DNA of 64,000 bases from an uncultured Allofournierella sp. (GCA_944382705.1 CALWNE010000033.1:1-64000), one strand, 5' to 3'. Positions 9,009-18,121 are shown, counted from the first letter of the stretch. Notes: generated by a model not told the origin, from the sequence alone. Numbers and translations: made by a program.

Positions 9009-9868
9009 TTCCTATTTCCGTGCTTTTTGCTTGCTTTGGCGGTAGTTTTTGCTGCGGCTTTGGTGCTTGTGCGGGGCAGATGGGTGCGGGCGTAGTCAAA
9101 AATATACTGCTGGGCAATGCCTGCGTGGCGGCGGCAGCACACCGGAATCCCACGGGGAAACAGCTGCGCCATGGCCTTTTTCATCCACACATCCATGGGG
9201 AAGGCCTGCCAGAAGGAAAGGCTGAACAGCAGCACGCAGTCGGCCACCTTGGGGCCCACCCCCTGAATGGTCATCAGCTGGGCTTTGGCCTGGTCCATGG
9301 GCAGGCGGGCCAGCTGAACCGGGTCAATTTCACCGCTGGCCACCTTTTGGGCGGCATCCAGCAGGTAGGCTGCCCGCCAGCCCGCCCGCAGAAAAGCCAA
9401 ATCTTCTACGGAAAGCCCGGCCATCCGCTGTGCTGTGGGAAAGGCATAGCCGCCCCCTTCCAAAGGCTGGCCCAAGCCCTCACAGAGCCGCTCCACAATG
9501 GCCCGAATGCGGGGAATGTTGTTGTTTTGGCTAATAATGAAGGTGCACAGTGTTTCAAAAAAGGGCTGGCGCAGCACACGAATGCCGGGGTTGGCCTGCA
9601 CACAGGCAGCCAAGCGCTGGTTGCCGGAGCAAAATTTTTGCCGCAGGGCAGGGTAGTCTAGGTCTAAGGCAAAGTAGTTTTGCCAAAAATCCTGGTCCTG
9701 GGGGTCAGCCCCTTCCAGCACAAGGGTGTCGTCTTCCATGTGAACCACAACCTGGCGGCCCTCCACAATGCCCTGCCAGCCTTGGGCTGTCTGGTACCAC
9801 CGAAAAGCCTGGCCGCAGTCCAGCGTGGCAGCAAGATTCAGGCCGCCGCAGTGTTCAAAACGAATCAT
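9005..9868 (-). CDS. ogg: 8-oxoguanine DNA glycosylase (OGG family)
   Basis: 287 residues. A base-excision repair enzyme that removes oxidised guanine and nicks the strand. The OGG_N domain is shown by DCGQAFRW near residue 20. The HhH-GPD domain follows with SQNNNIPRI and the hairpin motif QGVGPKVADC. Catalytic Lys is K207 and the essential Asp is D226 in FPMDVW; this 19-residue spacing equals K249/D268 of human OGG1. The C-terminal tail is Lys/Ala-rich (KAAAKTTAKASKKHGNRN), like a DNA-binding tail. ATG 9868 has GGAGAGGAG upstream. It may share a transcript with fba, although fba also has its own promoter. Some annotations would call it a 3-methyladenine glycosylase; the motifs favour OGG. 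Confidence 0.9.
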   Translation of the reverse strand: MIRFEHCGGLNLAATLDCGQAFRWYQTAQGWQGIVEGRQVVVHMEDDTLVLEGADPQDQDFWQNYFALDLDYPALRQKFCSGNQRLAACVQANPGIRVLRQPFFETLCTFIISQNNNIPRIRAIVERLCEGLGQPLEGGGYAFPTAQRMAGLSVEDLAFLRAGWRAAYLLDAAQKVASGEIDPVQLARLPMDQAKAQLMTIQGVGPKVADCVLLFSLSFWQAFPMDVWMKKAMAQLFPRGIPVCCRRHAGIAQQYIFDYARTHLPRTSTKAAAKTTAKASKKHGNRN

Positions 9869-10408
9869 GGGGTATCTCCTCTCCTTTGGGTTCCGCAAAC
9901 GCAATGCGAATTGGTCAAAATGACGATTGCTGGGAAATAAAATTGATGAAATTGGTCAAAACGGCTGGTTATATCTGGAATTTAAACGAATTGTTAATGG
10001 AAAAGTTTTCCTTTTGTATGTTGAAAACTATAACAGCAAAAAGCCTTGGTTCAGAAAAAATGGCTCAAAAAAGCCGGTTATCAACAGTTTCAACATAGTT
10101 TTCAACAGTTGATAAAAGTGTGGAAAATAGCGCATCCATTACGGCTTGTATAACATTTCCCAGCAAAGGCCGGATGGCCTGCCCGGCAGAATAGCCAGGG
10201 CAAAATTCGCCCATGCTTTGGGCACACGGCAGGGCGCGGGCCAGCAAAAAAAGCAAAAACTTGTCTGCAAACAGTGGCAAAAAGCAACGGGTAATGTTAT
10301 ACTTCTAATTATATGCAAAATGCAGAAATAACGCAATATTTCGTGCTGATGGGCCGGGCTTGCTGCCTGGCCGATGCACTGTTTGAACAAAAGAAGGAGA
10401 ACCCACAC
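9869..10408. other. A+T-rich intergenic region with an inverted repeat
   Basis: 540 bases without a convincing gene. The left half is strongly A+T-rich. It contains TTATCAAC (10078-10085) and its inverse GTTGATAA (10108-10115), followed by TGTGGAAAA (10120-10128), the reverse complement of a DnaA-box-like TTTTCCACA. A possible -10 TATACT at 10298-10303 could serve the methyltransferase gene. Short open frames here have no ribosome site or recognisable family. Confidence 0.5.
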
Positions 10409-11299
10409 ATGGCCCGTAATTACAACGACCGCCCCGCCCGCCGCAAGGAATCCGGCGAGCACAAACCCCGCACCGGCAACCGTCCCGGTTACAGCAATCG
10501 GCCCTCTGCCGACCGTCCCCAGCACCCTGCTGCCCAGCAGCCGCAGCAGGAGCCGGACCAGAGCCTGGTCTACGGTAAAAATCCGGTGGCAGAGCTGCTT
10601 AAAAGCGGCGCAGGGGTGGATACCGTGCTCATCAGCGACAGCCTGCCCGACGCAGTGGCCTCTTACTATATGGCCCTGGCCAAGGATGCAGGGGCTGTGG
10701 CAAAGCGGGTGCACGCCAACAAGCTGCGGCTCACCTGCGGCACCGACAGCCACCAGGGCGTGGCCGCCTTTGCCAGTGCGGTGGAGTATGTGAGCGTGGA
10801 GGAACTGGTGCAGCAGGCCAAGGACCAGGGCCGTGCCCCCTTCCTGGTGCTGTGTGACGGAGTGGAAGACCCCCACAACCTGGGGGCCATCATCCGTTCT
10901 GCGCTGCTGTGCGGTGCGGATGGCGTGGTGATTCCCAAGCGGGGCGGTGCTGCCATTACCCCCACCGTGCTCAAAAGCAGTGCCGGTGCAGCAGCCCGGC
11001 TGCCGGTGGCCCGTGTGGCCAACATTGGTGAGAGCATCCGCCGGCTGAAAGAGCAGGGCGTATTTGTGTACTGTGCCGATATGGACGGCCTGCCCCTGCA
11101 CCAGAACAACCTCACCGGGCCCATTGCGCTGGTCATGGGCAGCGAGGGACGGGGTGTAAGCCCGCTGGTAAAAAAACTGTGCGATGGCGTGGTGAGCCTG
11201 ACCATGGCAGCCCGTGGCACCGGGGTGGACAGCTTTAATGTGAGCGTGGCCGCAGGCATTGTTCTGTACGAAATTGCACGCCAGCGCAGCCAGGGCTGA
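10409..11299 (+). CDS. rlmB: TrmH/SpoU family RNA 2'-O-methyltransferase (RlmB-like)
   Basis: 296 residues. SAM-dependent ribose methylation of RNA; RlmB acts on a guanosine in domain V of 23S rRNA. An N-terminal extension of about 50 residues is basic, Pro/Gln-rich and probably disordered. The substrate-binding domain follows (VYGKNPVAELL), then the SpoU knot with motif 1 DPHNLGAIIRSA, motif 2 ALVMGSEGRGV and motif 3 DSFNVSVAAGIVLYE. ATG 10409 has AAGGAG 9 bases upstream. Downstream is the pseudo-P-type ATPase gene after 42 bases, possibly co-transcribed. The exact RNA target among TrmH paralogues is not certain. Confidence 0.85.
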   Translation: MARNYNDRPARRKESGEHKPRTGNRPGYSNRPSADRPQHPAAQQPQQEPDQSLVYGKNPVAELLKSGAGVDTVLISDSLPDAVASYYMALAKDAGAVAKRVHANKLRLTCGTDSHQGVAAFASAVEYVSVEELVQQAKDQGRAPFLVLCDGVEDPHNLGAIIRSALLCGADGVVIPKRGGAAITPTVLKSSAGAAARLPVARVANIGESIRRLKEQGVFVYCADMDGLPLHQNNLTGPIALVMGSEGRGVSPLVKKLCDGVVSLTMAARGTGVDSFNVSVAAGIVLYEIARQRSQG

Positions 11300-11341
11300 T
11301 GGCCCGGGCATTACCCTGTAAACAAGGAGAAGGAGAGCAAG

Positions 11342-14300
11342 ATGCCCTACAACAAGTTTTCCGGCTCTGTGGATGAAATTCTGGAAGGGCTGAATGCCCG
11401 GCAGTCCAAAGAAAGCAACCAGGCAGTGGAGGATATTCTGGCGGATTTGGGGATGCAGACCCATAAACCGGCGCCGGAAGCACCCCAGCCGGAGGCAGAG
11501 CACCCCGGCAGTGCAGGGGAGTTCCAGCAGCCAGCTGTGGCGGTAATGTCTTTTTGGAATGAAACCTTAGCAAAGGAATCTGAGGACGGAGCAAAACCCC
11601 AGCCGGACCAGCCCAAAAAGCGAGCCGACCGCACCGCCCAGGCAGAGACGCCCAGACCCCGAAAGGGCGGCAGAGCAGGCCAGAAGCCTGGCCCAGTGGA
11701 GCAAACCCAGGAGATTAAGGCGCCCCGCCTTTCGGAAACCATTCAGATGGACAGCGAGTTCCAAAAGTTTTTCAGTGAGAGCGTGGCCGTTATTCCGGAT
11801 TTGAAAAATGGCCCGGATCAGGAGGAACACCCTGGCTTTTTTGCCCGGTTTGTGCGGGGCAAAAAAGCAGTGGAAGAAACGGTGCGCAGCCCGGAGAATG
11901 ACCAGGACGAAGGCCTGTACAGCCAGGAAGAATATTCCGTGGAGCAGTACGAAACCCAGGAAATTCCCCTGGTATACCAGGAGCCGGAGCGGCCCAAGGC
12001 AAAACAGCCCAGCCCCAAGCAGGAGCCTACGCCCCAGCCTAAAAAAGGCTGGTTTGGCCGCAAAAAGCAGGCAAAAACGCCCCCGGCAGCCGCTGCCCCG
12101 CAGCAACAGCCGCAAGCTTTGGCTGAGCCTGCCGCACCCAAGGCAGAACCCAAAGCGGCAGTGGAGCAGCAGGCCACCGGTACCATTTTGCTGGAAATGC
12201 CCGCCCCCGGCAAGCAGCAGCCGTCAGCCGGCCGTCAGCCCAGTGCCTGGGTGGATGAGCCCACCGGAACCATTCGTCTGGAGATGCCCCAGCAGCCGGA
12301 GCAGCCCCGCAGTAAGCGGCCAGAGCAGCCAGTCAGCTCGCCCAAGCAGCCGGATGCGCAGGAGCTGGCCCAAACCCGCCAGTACGAGATACTGACGCAG
12401 CTGCCCAAACACCAGCCGCAGCCTGTGGAGCAACCGGCGGTTAGTGAACAGTCGCAAAACAAGGAGCCTTTGCAAACTGCCCGGCCGGAGCCGGTGGCGG
12501 AGTGTGTGGCGCCTGCTGCCCAGCCGGAGCCTGTGGAGCAAACGGCGGTTGACGAACCGCTGCAAAACAAACAGCCTGTACAGACCGCCCGGCCGGAGCC
12601 GGTGGCGGAGTGTGCAGTCCCCGCTGCCCAGCCGGAGCCTGTGGAGCAAACAGCGGTTGTGGAACAGTCGCAAAACAAACAGCCTGTACAAACTGCCCGG
12701 CCGGAGCCGGTGGTGGAATGTGCAGCCCCCGCTGCCCAGCCGCAGCCGGTTCAGCCCACCGGGGCACAGCAGGATGCCCAGCCCCAGGCGGCCCAGCAGC
12801 AGGTACAGCCGGTACTTCTGCAAAGCTGGAAGGATTCCCCGGTACAGCCGGGCACACGCACCATTATGCTGGAGCAGGTGCGGGCCTATCAAGCCCAGCA
12901 AGCCCAGCAAGCCCAGCAGGCCCAGCAGGCCCAGCAGGCCAGCAACCAGCCTTTGGCCCAGCAGGAGCCTGCCGCTCAAGAGCCGCCCCTGCAGCAGCAG
13001 GCTACCCAAAGCGTGGAGTCTGTTGGCCAATTGACCCAGGACCAGCAGGAAGAGCCGGAACTGGCCGGTTCGGCTTTGCGCCAGCGGCTGCATCAGCTGG
13101 TGCAGCGGCTGCCCCGCCTGTTTGGAGCCGAGCCAGAAGAAGGCGAAGAAGAACAGGGCCAAAGCCCCTTTGCTGCCCAGCCGGCCTCTGCCTTCAAACC
13201 GCTGGAAGAATACGAAAACCTGGGGGACGCACCCCTGGTGGAACAGGATTTAAAGCGGATGCGCTTTGCCATGACCGTGCGCACCAGCGTGGCGGCGGTG
13301 GTCACTGTAATTTTGTTCTATCTGGGCCTGGCGGTGGGCCAAAGTCCTCTGCCGCCCATTACAGCGCTGGACCCGGCCATTGCACCGGGGGCATTTTTGC
13401 TGGCCAATCTGATTTTGCTGCTGGCTGCCTGTGGTGTTAACTGGCGGGTCTTTTACAACGGTGTTCTGGGCTTGCGTGGGGAGCCATCTCCCGATACCCT
13501 GCCCGCCCTGGCTGCTTTGGGTGCGGTGGTGCAGCTGTTGGCTGCCCTGCCCGGTGCCCAGCAGTTCGACGCCCAAAAGGTAACCCTGTTTGCGGCCCCC
13601 GCTGCCCTGATTCTGTGCATGAGTGCCCTGGGCAAATGGGTGCAGAGCACGGTGATTTTAAAGGATTTCCTGCTCATGACCACCGCCACCGAGCAGGTGG
13701 CCGCTGTGGCTGTGGAGGATGAGGAGCTGTGCCAGGAGCTGGGCGAAGGACTGGGCGAACCCCAGCCCCATCTGCTGGTAAACCGCCCCACGGCGCTGTT
13801 CCGCAACTTTTTGGCTCGCAGCTTTTCGGTGCGCTCCAGCGATGGAATGCAGCAAAAAATCAGCTGGGTGCTGGCTGGGGCAGCGGTGCTGGCAGCATTC
13901 ATTACCCTGGTGAGCGGCAACGGCTTTTTTGGTATGTTTACCGTGCTGGCAGGTACCCTCTGCCTGGGTGCGCCCCTGGCCTCCACCCTGATGAGTGCGG
14001 TACCCCTGCAGCAGATGCACAAAAGTGCCAGCCGCTTTGGGGCAGTGGTGCCCGGCTGGCAGTCGGTGGAGCAGGTAAGCCAGACCAACATGGTGGTGGT
14101 AAGTGCCAGGGATTTGTTCCCCGCCAAAAGCGTGCGCCTGCACGGCATTAAAACCTTCGAGAAGGAACGCATCGACCTGGCCATCCTGTATGCGGCCTCT
14201 ATTTTGGTTCCCGGCTGCGATACGCTGCGGAATGTGTTTTTGAACATCATTCAGGGCCGGACGGAAATTTTGTACCCGGCCGAAAATCTGGAAAATGAAC

Positions 14301-14932
14301 CCGGCCTGGGCTTTACTGCCTGGGTGGATGGCAAGCGGATGATTGTGGGCAACCGTGCCATGATGGCCAAGCAGGGGGTGGAGCTGCCCTCGCTGGATTA
14401 CGAAAACCGCTACACCAAAGGGGAAAAACAGCCCATCTATCTGGCGGTAAGCGGCCGGCTGTTTGGTATGTTCCTGGTAAGCTACCGGGCAGATGAACAG
14501 GCTGCTGCTGTGCTGGAAAACCTGCATCATCAGGGCATTTCGGTGCTGCTCAAGAGCGATGATTTCTCCCTCACCGGCCCGCTGGTGGCGCAAATCTACC
14601 AGATGCCAGAGGATTTCATCAAGGTGCTGAACGCTGCCGAACGGCACGCTCTCAGCCCTCTGGTCACCTACCAGCAGTCCACCGAGGGCTGCATCTGCCA
14701 TCTGGGCAGTTTTGCATCCTTTGTGGGCGGTATGCTGGCCGCAGGCGGCGCAGCCAGTGCCCAGCGGATTTCCAGCCGTGTGCTGGCCGCAGGGGTTGTG
14801 CTGAGTGCCGTGCTGGCCCTCATGCTGGCCTTTACCGGCGGCGTGGGTGTGTTGGCTTTGCCGGTACTGTTGGTGTACCAGGCAGCCTGGGCCGTACTCA
14901 CCCTGGCCATTCCGCTGATAAAAAAATACTGA
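11342..14932 (+). CDS. Degenerate P-type ATPase-like membrane protein with long Pro/Gln-rich N terminus
   Basis: 1196 residues; ATG 11342 with AAGGAGAAGGAG upstream. Residues 1 to about 635 are low-complexity and rich in Gln, Pro, Glu and Ala, with two basic patches (KKGWFGRKKQAK, PRPRKGGRAGQK), a 36-residue tandem repeat and a QAQ run. From about 640 the protein is membrane-embedded, with TM pairs near 640-690, 730-770, 840-890 and 1140-1196. Between the last two groups it follows a P1B-ATPase layout: a channel-like segment LCLGAPLA (in place of CPC), then RFGAVVPGW, then VVVSARDLFPAK where DKTGTLT should be (Ser921 replaces the phosphorylated Asp), then an ATP-domain-like GFTAWVDGKRMIVGNRAMM, and LLKSDDFS for the TGD loop. 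No GDGxNDxP is seen. Likely a pseudoenzyme; function unknown. Confidence 0.7.
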   Translation: MPYNKFSGSVDEILEGLNARQSKESNQAVEDILADLGMQTHKPAPEAPQPEAEHPGSAGEFQQPAVAVMSFWNETLAKESEDGAKPQPDQPKKRADRTAQAETPRPRKGGRAGQKPGPVEQTQEIKAPRLSETIQMDSEFQKFFSESVAVIPDLKNGPDQEEHPGFFARFVRGKKAVEETVRSPENDQDEGLYSQEEYSVEQYETQEIPLVYQEPERPKAKQPSPKQEPTPQPKKGWFGRKKQAKTPPAAAAPQQQPQALAEPAAPKAEPKAAVEQQATGTILLEMPAPGKQQPSAGRQPSAWVDEPTGTIRLEMPQQPEQPRSKRPEQPVSSPKQPDAQELAQTRQYEILTQLPKHQPQPVEQPAVSEQSQNKEPLQTARPEPVAECVAPAAQPEPVEQTAVDEPLQNKQPVQTARPEPVAECAVPAAQPEPVEQTAVVEQSQNKQPVQTARPEPVVECAAPAAQPQPVQPTGAQQDAQPQAAQQQVQPVLLQSWKDSPVQPGTRTIMLEQVRAYQAQQAQQAQQAQQAQQASNQPLAQQEPAAQEPPLQQQATQSVESVGQLTQDQQEEPELAGSALRQRLHQLVQRLPRLFGAEPEEGEEEQGQSPFAAQPASAFKPLEEYENLGDAPLVEQDLKRMRFAMTVRTSVAAVVTVILFYLGLAVGQSPLPPITALDPAIAPGAFLLANLILLLAACGVNWRVFYNGVLGLRGEPSPDTLPALAALGAVVQLLAALPGAQQFDAQKVTLFAAPAALILCMSALGKWVQSTVILKDFLLMTTATEQVAAVAVEDEELCQELGEGLGEPQPHLLVNRPTALFRNFLARSFSVRSSDGMQQKISWVLAGAAVLAAFITLVSGNGFFGMFTVLAGTLCLGAPLASTLMSAVPLQQMHKSASRFGAVVPGWQSVEQVSQTNMVVVSARDLFPAKSVRLHGIKTFEKERIDLAILYAASILVPGCDTLRNVFLNIIQGRTEILYPAENLENEPGLGFTAWVDGKRMIVGNRAMMAKQGVELPSLDYENRYTKGEKQPIYLAVSGRLFGMFLVSYRADEQAAAVLENLHHQGISVLLKSDDFSLTGPLVAQIYQMPEDFIKVLNAAERHALSPLVTYQQSTEGCICHLGSFASFVGGMLAAGGAASAQRISSRVLAAGVVLSAVLALMLAFTGGVGVLALPVLLVYQAAWAVLTLAIPLIKKY
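12458..12745 (+). repeat. 108-bp in-frame tandem repeat (about 2.7 copies)
   Basis: Units at 12458-12565 and 12566-12673, with a partial third from 12674. Each encodes 36 residues built on NKxPxQTARPEPVAEC plus PAAQPEPVEQTAV. Copies are highly similar at DNA level, so copy number may vary between strains. Confidence 0.85.
12890..12943 (+). repeat. 9-bp repeat encoding a QAQ run
   Basis: Six tandem 9-base units of CAAGCCCAG/CAGGCCCAG type, coding for repeated Gln-Ala-Gln in the disordered N-terminal half of the P-type ATPase-like protein. Confidence 0.85.
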
Positions 14933-14935
14933 GTT

Positions 14936-14979
14936 TAAACACCATGTTCCCTTGCAGCGGCAGGAGAACATGGTGTTTA
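14936..14979. terminator. Intrinsic terminator
   Basis: A 14-bp perfect stem (14936-14949 with 14966-14979) and a 16-base loop, followed by TTATTT. It starts four bases after the stop of the P-type ATPase-like gene. Confidence 0.8.
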
Positions 14980-15156
14980 TTATTTGTCAAGGAGAAAACT
15001 AAACAAACCGGGTGCCAAAATTTTGGTTGCCTAATCCAGTCTTTTTTGTTGCCGTCTATTTAAAAAATTAAATTAATGTGATAATATTTTTGTACAAGAT
15101 GCCTTTTTAAGCGGATGAATTTAAGTAATGCAAACGAAAGAGGGGGACTGTTTTTT

Positions 15157-17238
15157 ATGTGCAATCCAAGCAATCACATTCGCAATATTTTGGTAGCAGG
15201 CCACGCAGGCTGTGGCAAAACCACGCTGGTGGAAGCACTGCTGTACAGCGCTGACCCTCAGATGCAGCGGCCCGGTACCGTACAGGATGGCACCACCGTT
15301 TGCGACTTTGACCCGGAGGAGCAAAAACGCCAGGCCAGCCTGGCACTGAGCCTGGCCCCGGTGGAGTACGACTCCACCAAGCTGAACCTGCTGGATGCCC
15401 CCGGACTGTTTGATTTTGGCCTGGGGGTGCAGGAGGGCATTCTGGCAGCAGACAGTGTGCTGGTGGTTGTTTCCGCCCGTTCCGGCGTAACCGTGGGGGC
15501 GGAAAAAGCCTTTCATCTGGCGGAGAAAGCAGGCAAAAGCTGCATGGTGTTTGTAAATAAAACCGACCTGGAGCACGCCAACTACTACAAAATTTTGGAA
15601 GAACTGAAAACCCGGTTTGGCCCCAGCATCTGCCCCTGCGTGGTGCCGGTACGGCAGGAGGACGGAACCCTGCTGTACATCAACCTGTTCAGCCAAAAGG
15701 CATTTTGCTACGAATCCGGCAAGCCGGTGCAGGTGCCCATGCCGGATATGGGCCACCGGCTGGACGGCCTGATTACCGCCATGAGCGAGGCCGTGGCCGA
15801 AACCGATGAAGCCCTAATGGAAAAATTCTTTTCCGGCGAGCCCTTCACCACCCAGGAAATTGTGGAAGGCCTGGCCCAGGGCTGCCGTACCGGCGCCATC
15901 ACCCCGGTGTTCTGCGGCAGTGCAGCCAATTTGCAGGCCATGGATATGCTGCTGTATAATCTGAAAGCCCTGCTGCCCTCCCCGGCGGAGGCAAAGGCAC
16001 CTTTGGCCCAAACGGCAGAAGGGGAGCTGGTGGAGCTGCCCTGCGATGGACAGGCAGCCCTGGCGGTACAGGTGTTCAAAACCGTAGCAGATCCCTTTGT
16101 GGGCAAGCTTTCTTATATAAAAGTACTTCGGGGCACCCTCACACCGGATGCAGCCTTGGTCAATGCCCGCACCGGCGAGCAGGAGCGGATGGGCAAGCTG
16201 CTGTTTGTGAAGGGCAAAAAGCAAACCGAAACCCCCGCCATTGGGGCAGGTGATCTGGGGGCTGTTACCAAACTTTCCCATGCTCTTACAGGCGATACCC
16301 TCTGCCAGCCTGGGGTGGTGGTGCAGCTGCCCCAGCCCCGGTTTGCCCAGCCCACCTATGCCATGGCCTTAAAGCTGAACAAGGTGGGGGATGAAGCCAA
16401 AATTGGCCCGGCCCTTACCCGATTGGCGGAGGAAGACGCCACCCTGCACTACTATATTGACCAGGAAACCGGTCAGCAGATTTTAAGCGGCCAGGGTGAG
16501 CAGCATCTGGATGTGGCGCTGGCCCGGCTGAAAGCAAAGTTTGGGGTGGAGGTGCAGCTGGAAACACCCCGCATTCCTTACCGGGAGTCCCTGCGCAAAC
16601 CCTGCAAGGCCCAGGGCCGGCACAAAAAGCAAACCGGCGGCCATGGCCAGTTTGGGGATGTGTGGATTGAGTTTGCCCCATGCGACAGTGAGGAACTGGT
16701 ATTTCAGGAAAAAGTGGTGGGCGGCAGTGTGCCAAAGAACTATTTCCCCGCAGTGGAAAAGGGCCTGCGCCAGGCGGTGCAGCATGGCGTGCTGGCCGGT
16801 TACCCGGTGGTAGGCATTCAGGCCACACTGCTGGATGGCAGCTACCACCCGGTGGACTCCAGCGAAATGGCCTTTATGCAGGCGGCAAAGCTGGCCTATA
16901 AAGCGGCGCTGCCCCAGGCGCAGCCGATTCTGCTGGAGCCGGTAGGCCGGCTGGAAGCCCACCTGCCAGCCGATGATACCGGCGATTTAATGGGTGAGAT
17001 AACCAAACGCCGGGGCCGGGTGCTGGGCATGAATCCAGACCAGGACGGCTTGCAAACGGTGCAGGCCCAGGTGCCCATGGCGGAAATGCAGGATTTTACC
17101 GCCTTTATGCGGCAGCTGACCCAAGGCAGGGGATGGTTTACCTTTGCCTTTGCCCAGTACGAGCCGCTGCCGGGCAACCTGACCGAACAGGTAATTGCCC
17201 AGGCAAAAACAATGGGCCTCCATCCGGAGGACGAATAA
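15157..17238 (+). CDS. Elongation factor G-like GTPase
   Basis: 693 residues, full EF-G length. Domains: GTPase with P-loop GHAGCGKT (residues 15-22), DxxG block DAPGLFDF (80-87) and NKTD (near 133); then EF-G domain II, domain III, domain IV (GQFGDVWIEF, PKNYFPAVEKG) and domain V. In canonical EF-G the DxxG block is DTPGHVDF with the GTPase-activating His. Here Leu84 occupies that place, as in the secondary FusA2-type EF-G paralogues, which carry other residues there. It is therefore probably not the housekeeping translocase but a paralogue of uncertain role, such as ribosome recycling or stress. ATG 15157 is preceded by GAGGGGG; an upstream in-frame start at 15115 would add 14 residues without a ribosome site. 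Confidence 0.88.
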   Translation: MCNPSNHIRNILVAGHAGCGKTTLVEALLYSADPQMQRPGTVQDGTTVCDFDPEEQKRQASLALSLAPVEYDSTKLNLLDAPGLFDFGLGVQEGILAADSVLVVVSARSGVTVGAEKAFHLAEKAGKSCMVFVNKTDLEHANYYKILEELKTRFGPSICPCVVPVRQEDGTLLYINLFSQKAFCYESGKPVQVPMPDMGHRLDGLITAMSEAVAETDEALMEKFFSGEPFTTQEIVEGLAQGCRTGAITPVFCGSAANLQAMDMLLYNLKALLPSPAEAKAPLAQTAEGELVELPCDGQAALAVQVFKTVADPFVGKLSYIKVLRGTLTPDAALVNARTGEQERMGKLLFVKGKKQTETPAIGAGDLGAVTKLSHALTGDTLCQPGVVVQLPQPRFAQPTYAMALKLNKVGDEAKIGPALTRLAEEDATLHYYIDQETGQQILSGQGEQHLDVALARLKAKFGVEVQLETPRIPYRESLRKPCKAQGRHKKQTGGHGQFGDVWIEFAPCDSEELVFQEKVVGGSVPKNYFPAVEKGLRQAVQHGVLAGYPVVGIQATLLDGSYHPVDSSEMAFMQAAKLAYKAALPQAQPILLEPVGRLEAHLPADDTGDLMGEITKRRGRVLGMNPDQDGLQTVQAQVPMAEMQDFTAFMRQLTQGRGWFTFAFAQYEPLPGNLTEQVIAQAKTMGLHPEDE

Positions 17239-17309
17239 GCTGGAATGATTTCCCGGCGGGCAGTGGCGTGCACTGTGCCTGACCCCCTCTCAAGGCTTTG
17301 CCGGAATGG

Positions 17310-17347
17310 AGCCGCTCCCAGCAGTTTGGCTGCTGGGAGCGGCTTTC
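17310..17347 (+). terminator. Intrinsic terminator after the EF-G-like gene
   Basis: A perfect 15-bp stem (17310-17324 with 17330-17344) and a TTTGG loop, followed by TTC. The rest of 17239-17611 holds only this hairpin and the greA promoter and leader. Confidence 0.8.
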
Positions 17348-17429
17348 TGTGTGGAAACAGAAAATTCTGTGGGAACCACCGAATTGTTTGTTATAAATTG
17401 GTGATTTTGGCATAAAAAGTTGATAGCGG

Positions 17430-17458
17430 TTGACAAAATCGCCCAAAACAGCTATACT
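17430..17458 (+). promoter_or_regulatory. Consensus sigma-A promoter of greA-lysS
   Basis: TTGACA (17430-17435), a 17-base spacer and TATACT (17453-17458). The transcript would carry a leader of about 145 bases before greA. Confidence 0.85.
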
Positions 17459-17611
17459 AACAAAATTAAATGGGAGCGCACAAACCCGGCAAACGGTCGC
17501 CGCAAAAAGCAACCCCCCTTTGTTTGCGGGTCTATCGACAGGCCGCCGGCTCTTGGCTGCAAAAGTTCTGGTGACCTCCCATTCTTTGAAAAAGGAGATT
17601 AAGAAGATACC

Positions 17612-18100
17612 ATGAGCAATGCAAAAGAAATTGTTGTGACTGTTGCCGGCCTGAAGGCTTTGGAGGATGAGCTGGACGAATTGAAAACTGTCCGCCGCAA
17701 GGATGTGGCAGAAAAAATCAAGGTAGCCCGTGGCTTTGGCGACCTGTCCGAAAACAGCGAGTATGACGAAGCCAAGAACGAGCAGGCTTTTATCGAAAGC
17801 CGCATCGCTCAGCTGGAAGCCATGCTGAAAAATGCCCGTGTGATTGATAACGATGAGGTAAACCTGGACACTGTTTCCCTGGGTACCCATGTTAAAATTC
17901 AGGACGAGGATGGCGAGGTAGAAGAGTACGACATCACCGGCTCCACCGAGGCCGATCCCTTGAACGGCAAAATCAGCGACGAAAGCCCCGTAGGCGCAGC
18001 CCTCATGGGCAAAAAGGTAGGCGCTACCGTAACCGTAAACCTGCCCAACGGCGGCACCATCGACTTTAAAATTTTGGAAATCGGCCGGGCTGCCCTGTAA
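17612..18100 (+). CDS. greA: Transcription elongation factor GreA
   Basis: 162 residues. It enters the RNA polymerase secondary channel and stimulates cleavage of backtracked RNA. The N-terminal coiled coil contains the acidic tip region GDLSENSEYDEAKNEQ (about residues 42-57), then the C-terminal FKBP-like domain with SPVGAALMGKKVG. AAAGGAG lies 14 bases before ATG 17612. Followed by two hairpins and then lysS; a greA-lysS order is common in Firmicutes. No anomalies. Confidence 0.96.
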   Translation: MSNAKEIVVTVAGLKALEDELDELKTVRRKDVAEKIKVARGFGDLSENSEYDEAKNEQAFIESRIAQLEAMLKNARVIDNDEVNLDTVSLGTHVKIQDEDGEVEEYDITGSTEADPLNGKISDESPVGAALMGKKVGATVTVNLPNGGTIDFKILEIGRAAL

Positions 18101-18121
18101 CAAACCTACCATAAAAATCAA

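Noticed and set aside
10078..10128. Replication origin
   Set aside because: No dnaA, dnaN or multi-box cluster nearby; only one loose DnaA-like box and one inverted repeat.
10139..11503. A 454-codon minus-strand frame opposite rlmB
   Set aside because: High G+C makes long shadow frames common here; the plus frame carries SpoU motifs.
12458..12745. Regular repeat resembling a CRISPR array
   Set aside because: Units are 108 bases, adjacent without unique spacers, and in frame within a coding region.
12224..13162. Leu/Arg-rich minus-strand frame over the repeats
   Set aside because: It is a by-product of Gln/Pro codons read backwards; no start signal and no family.
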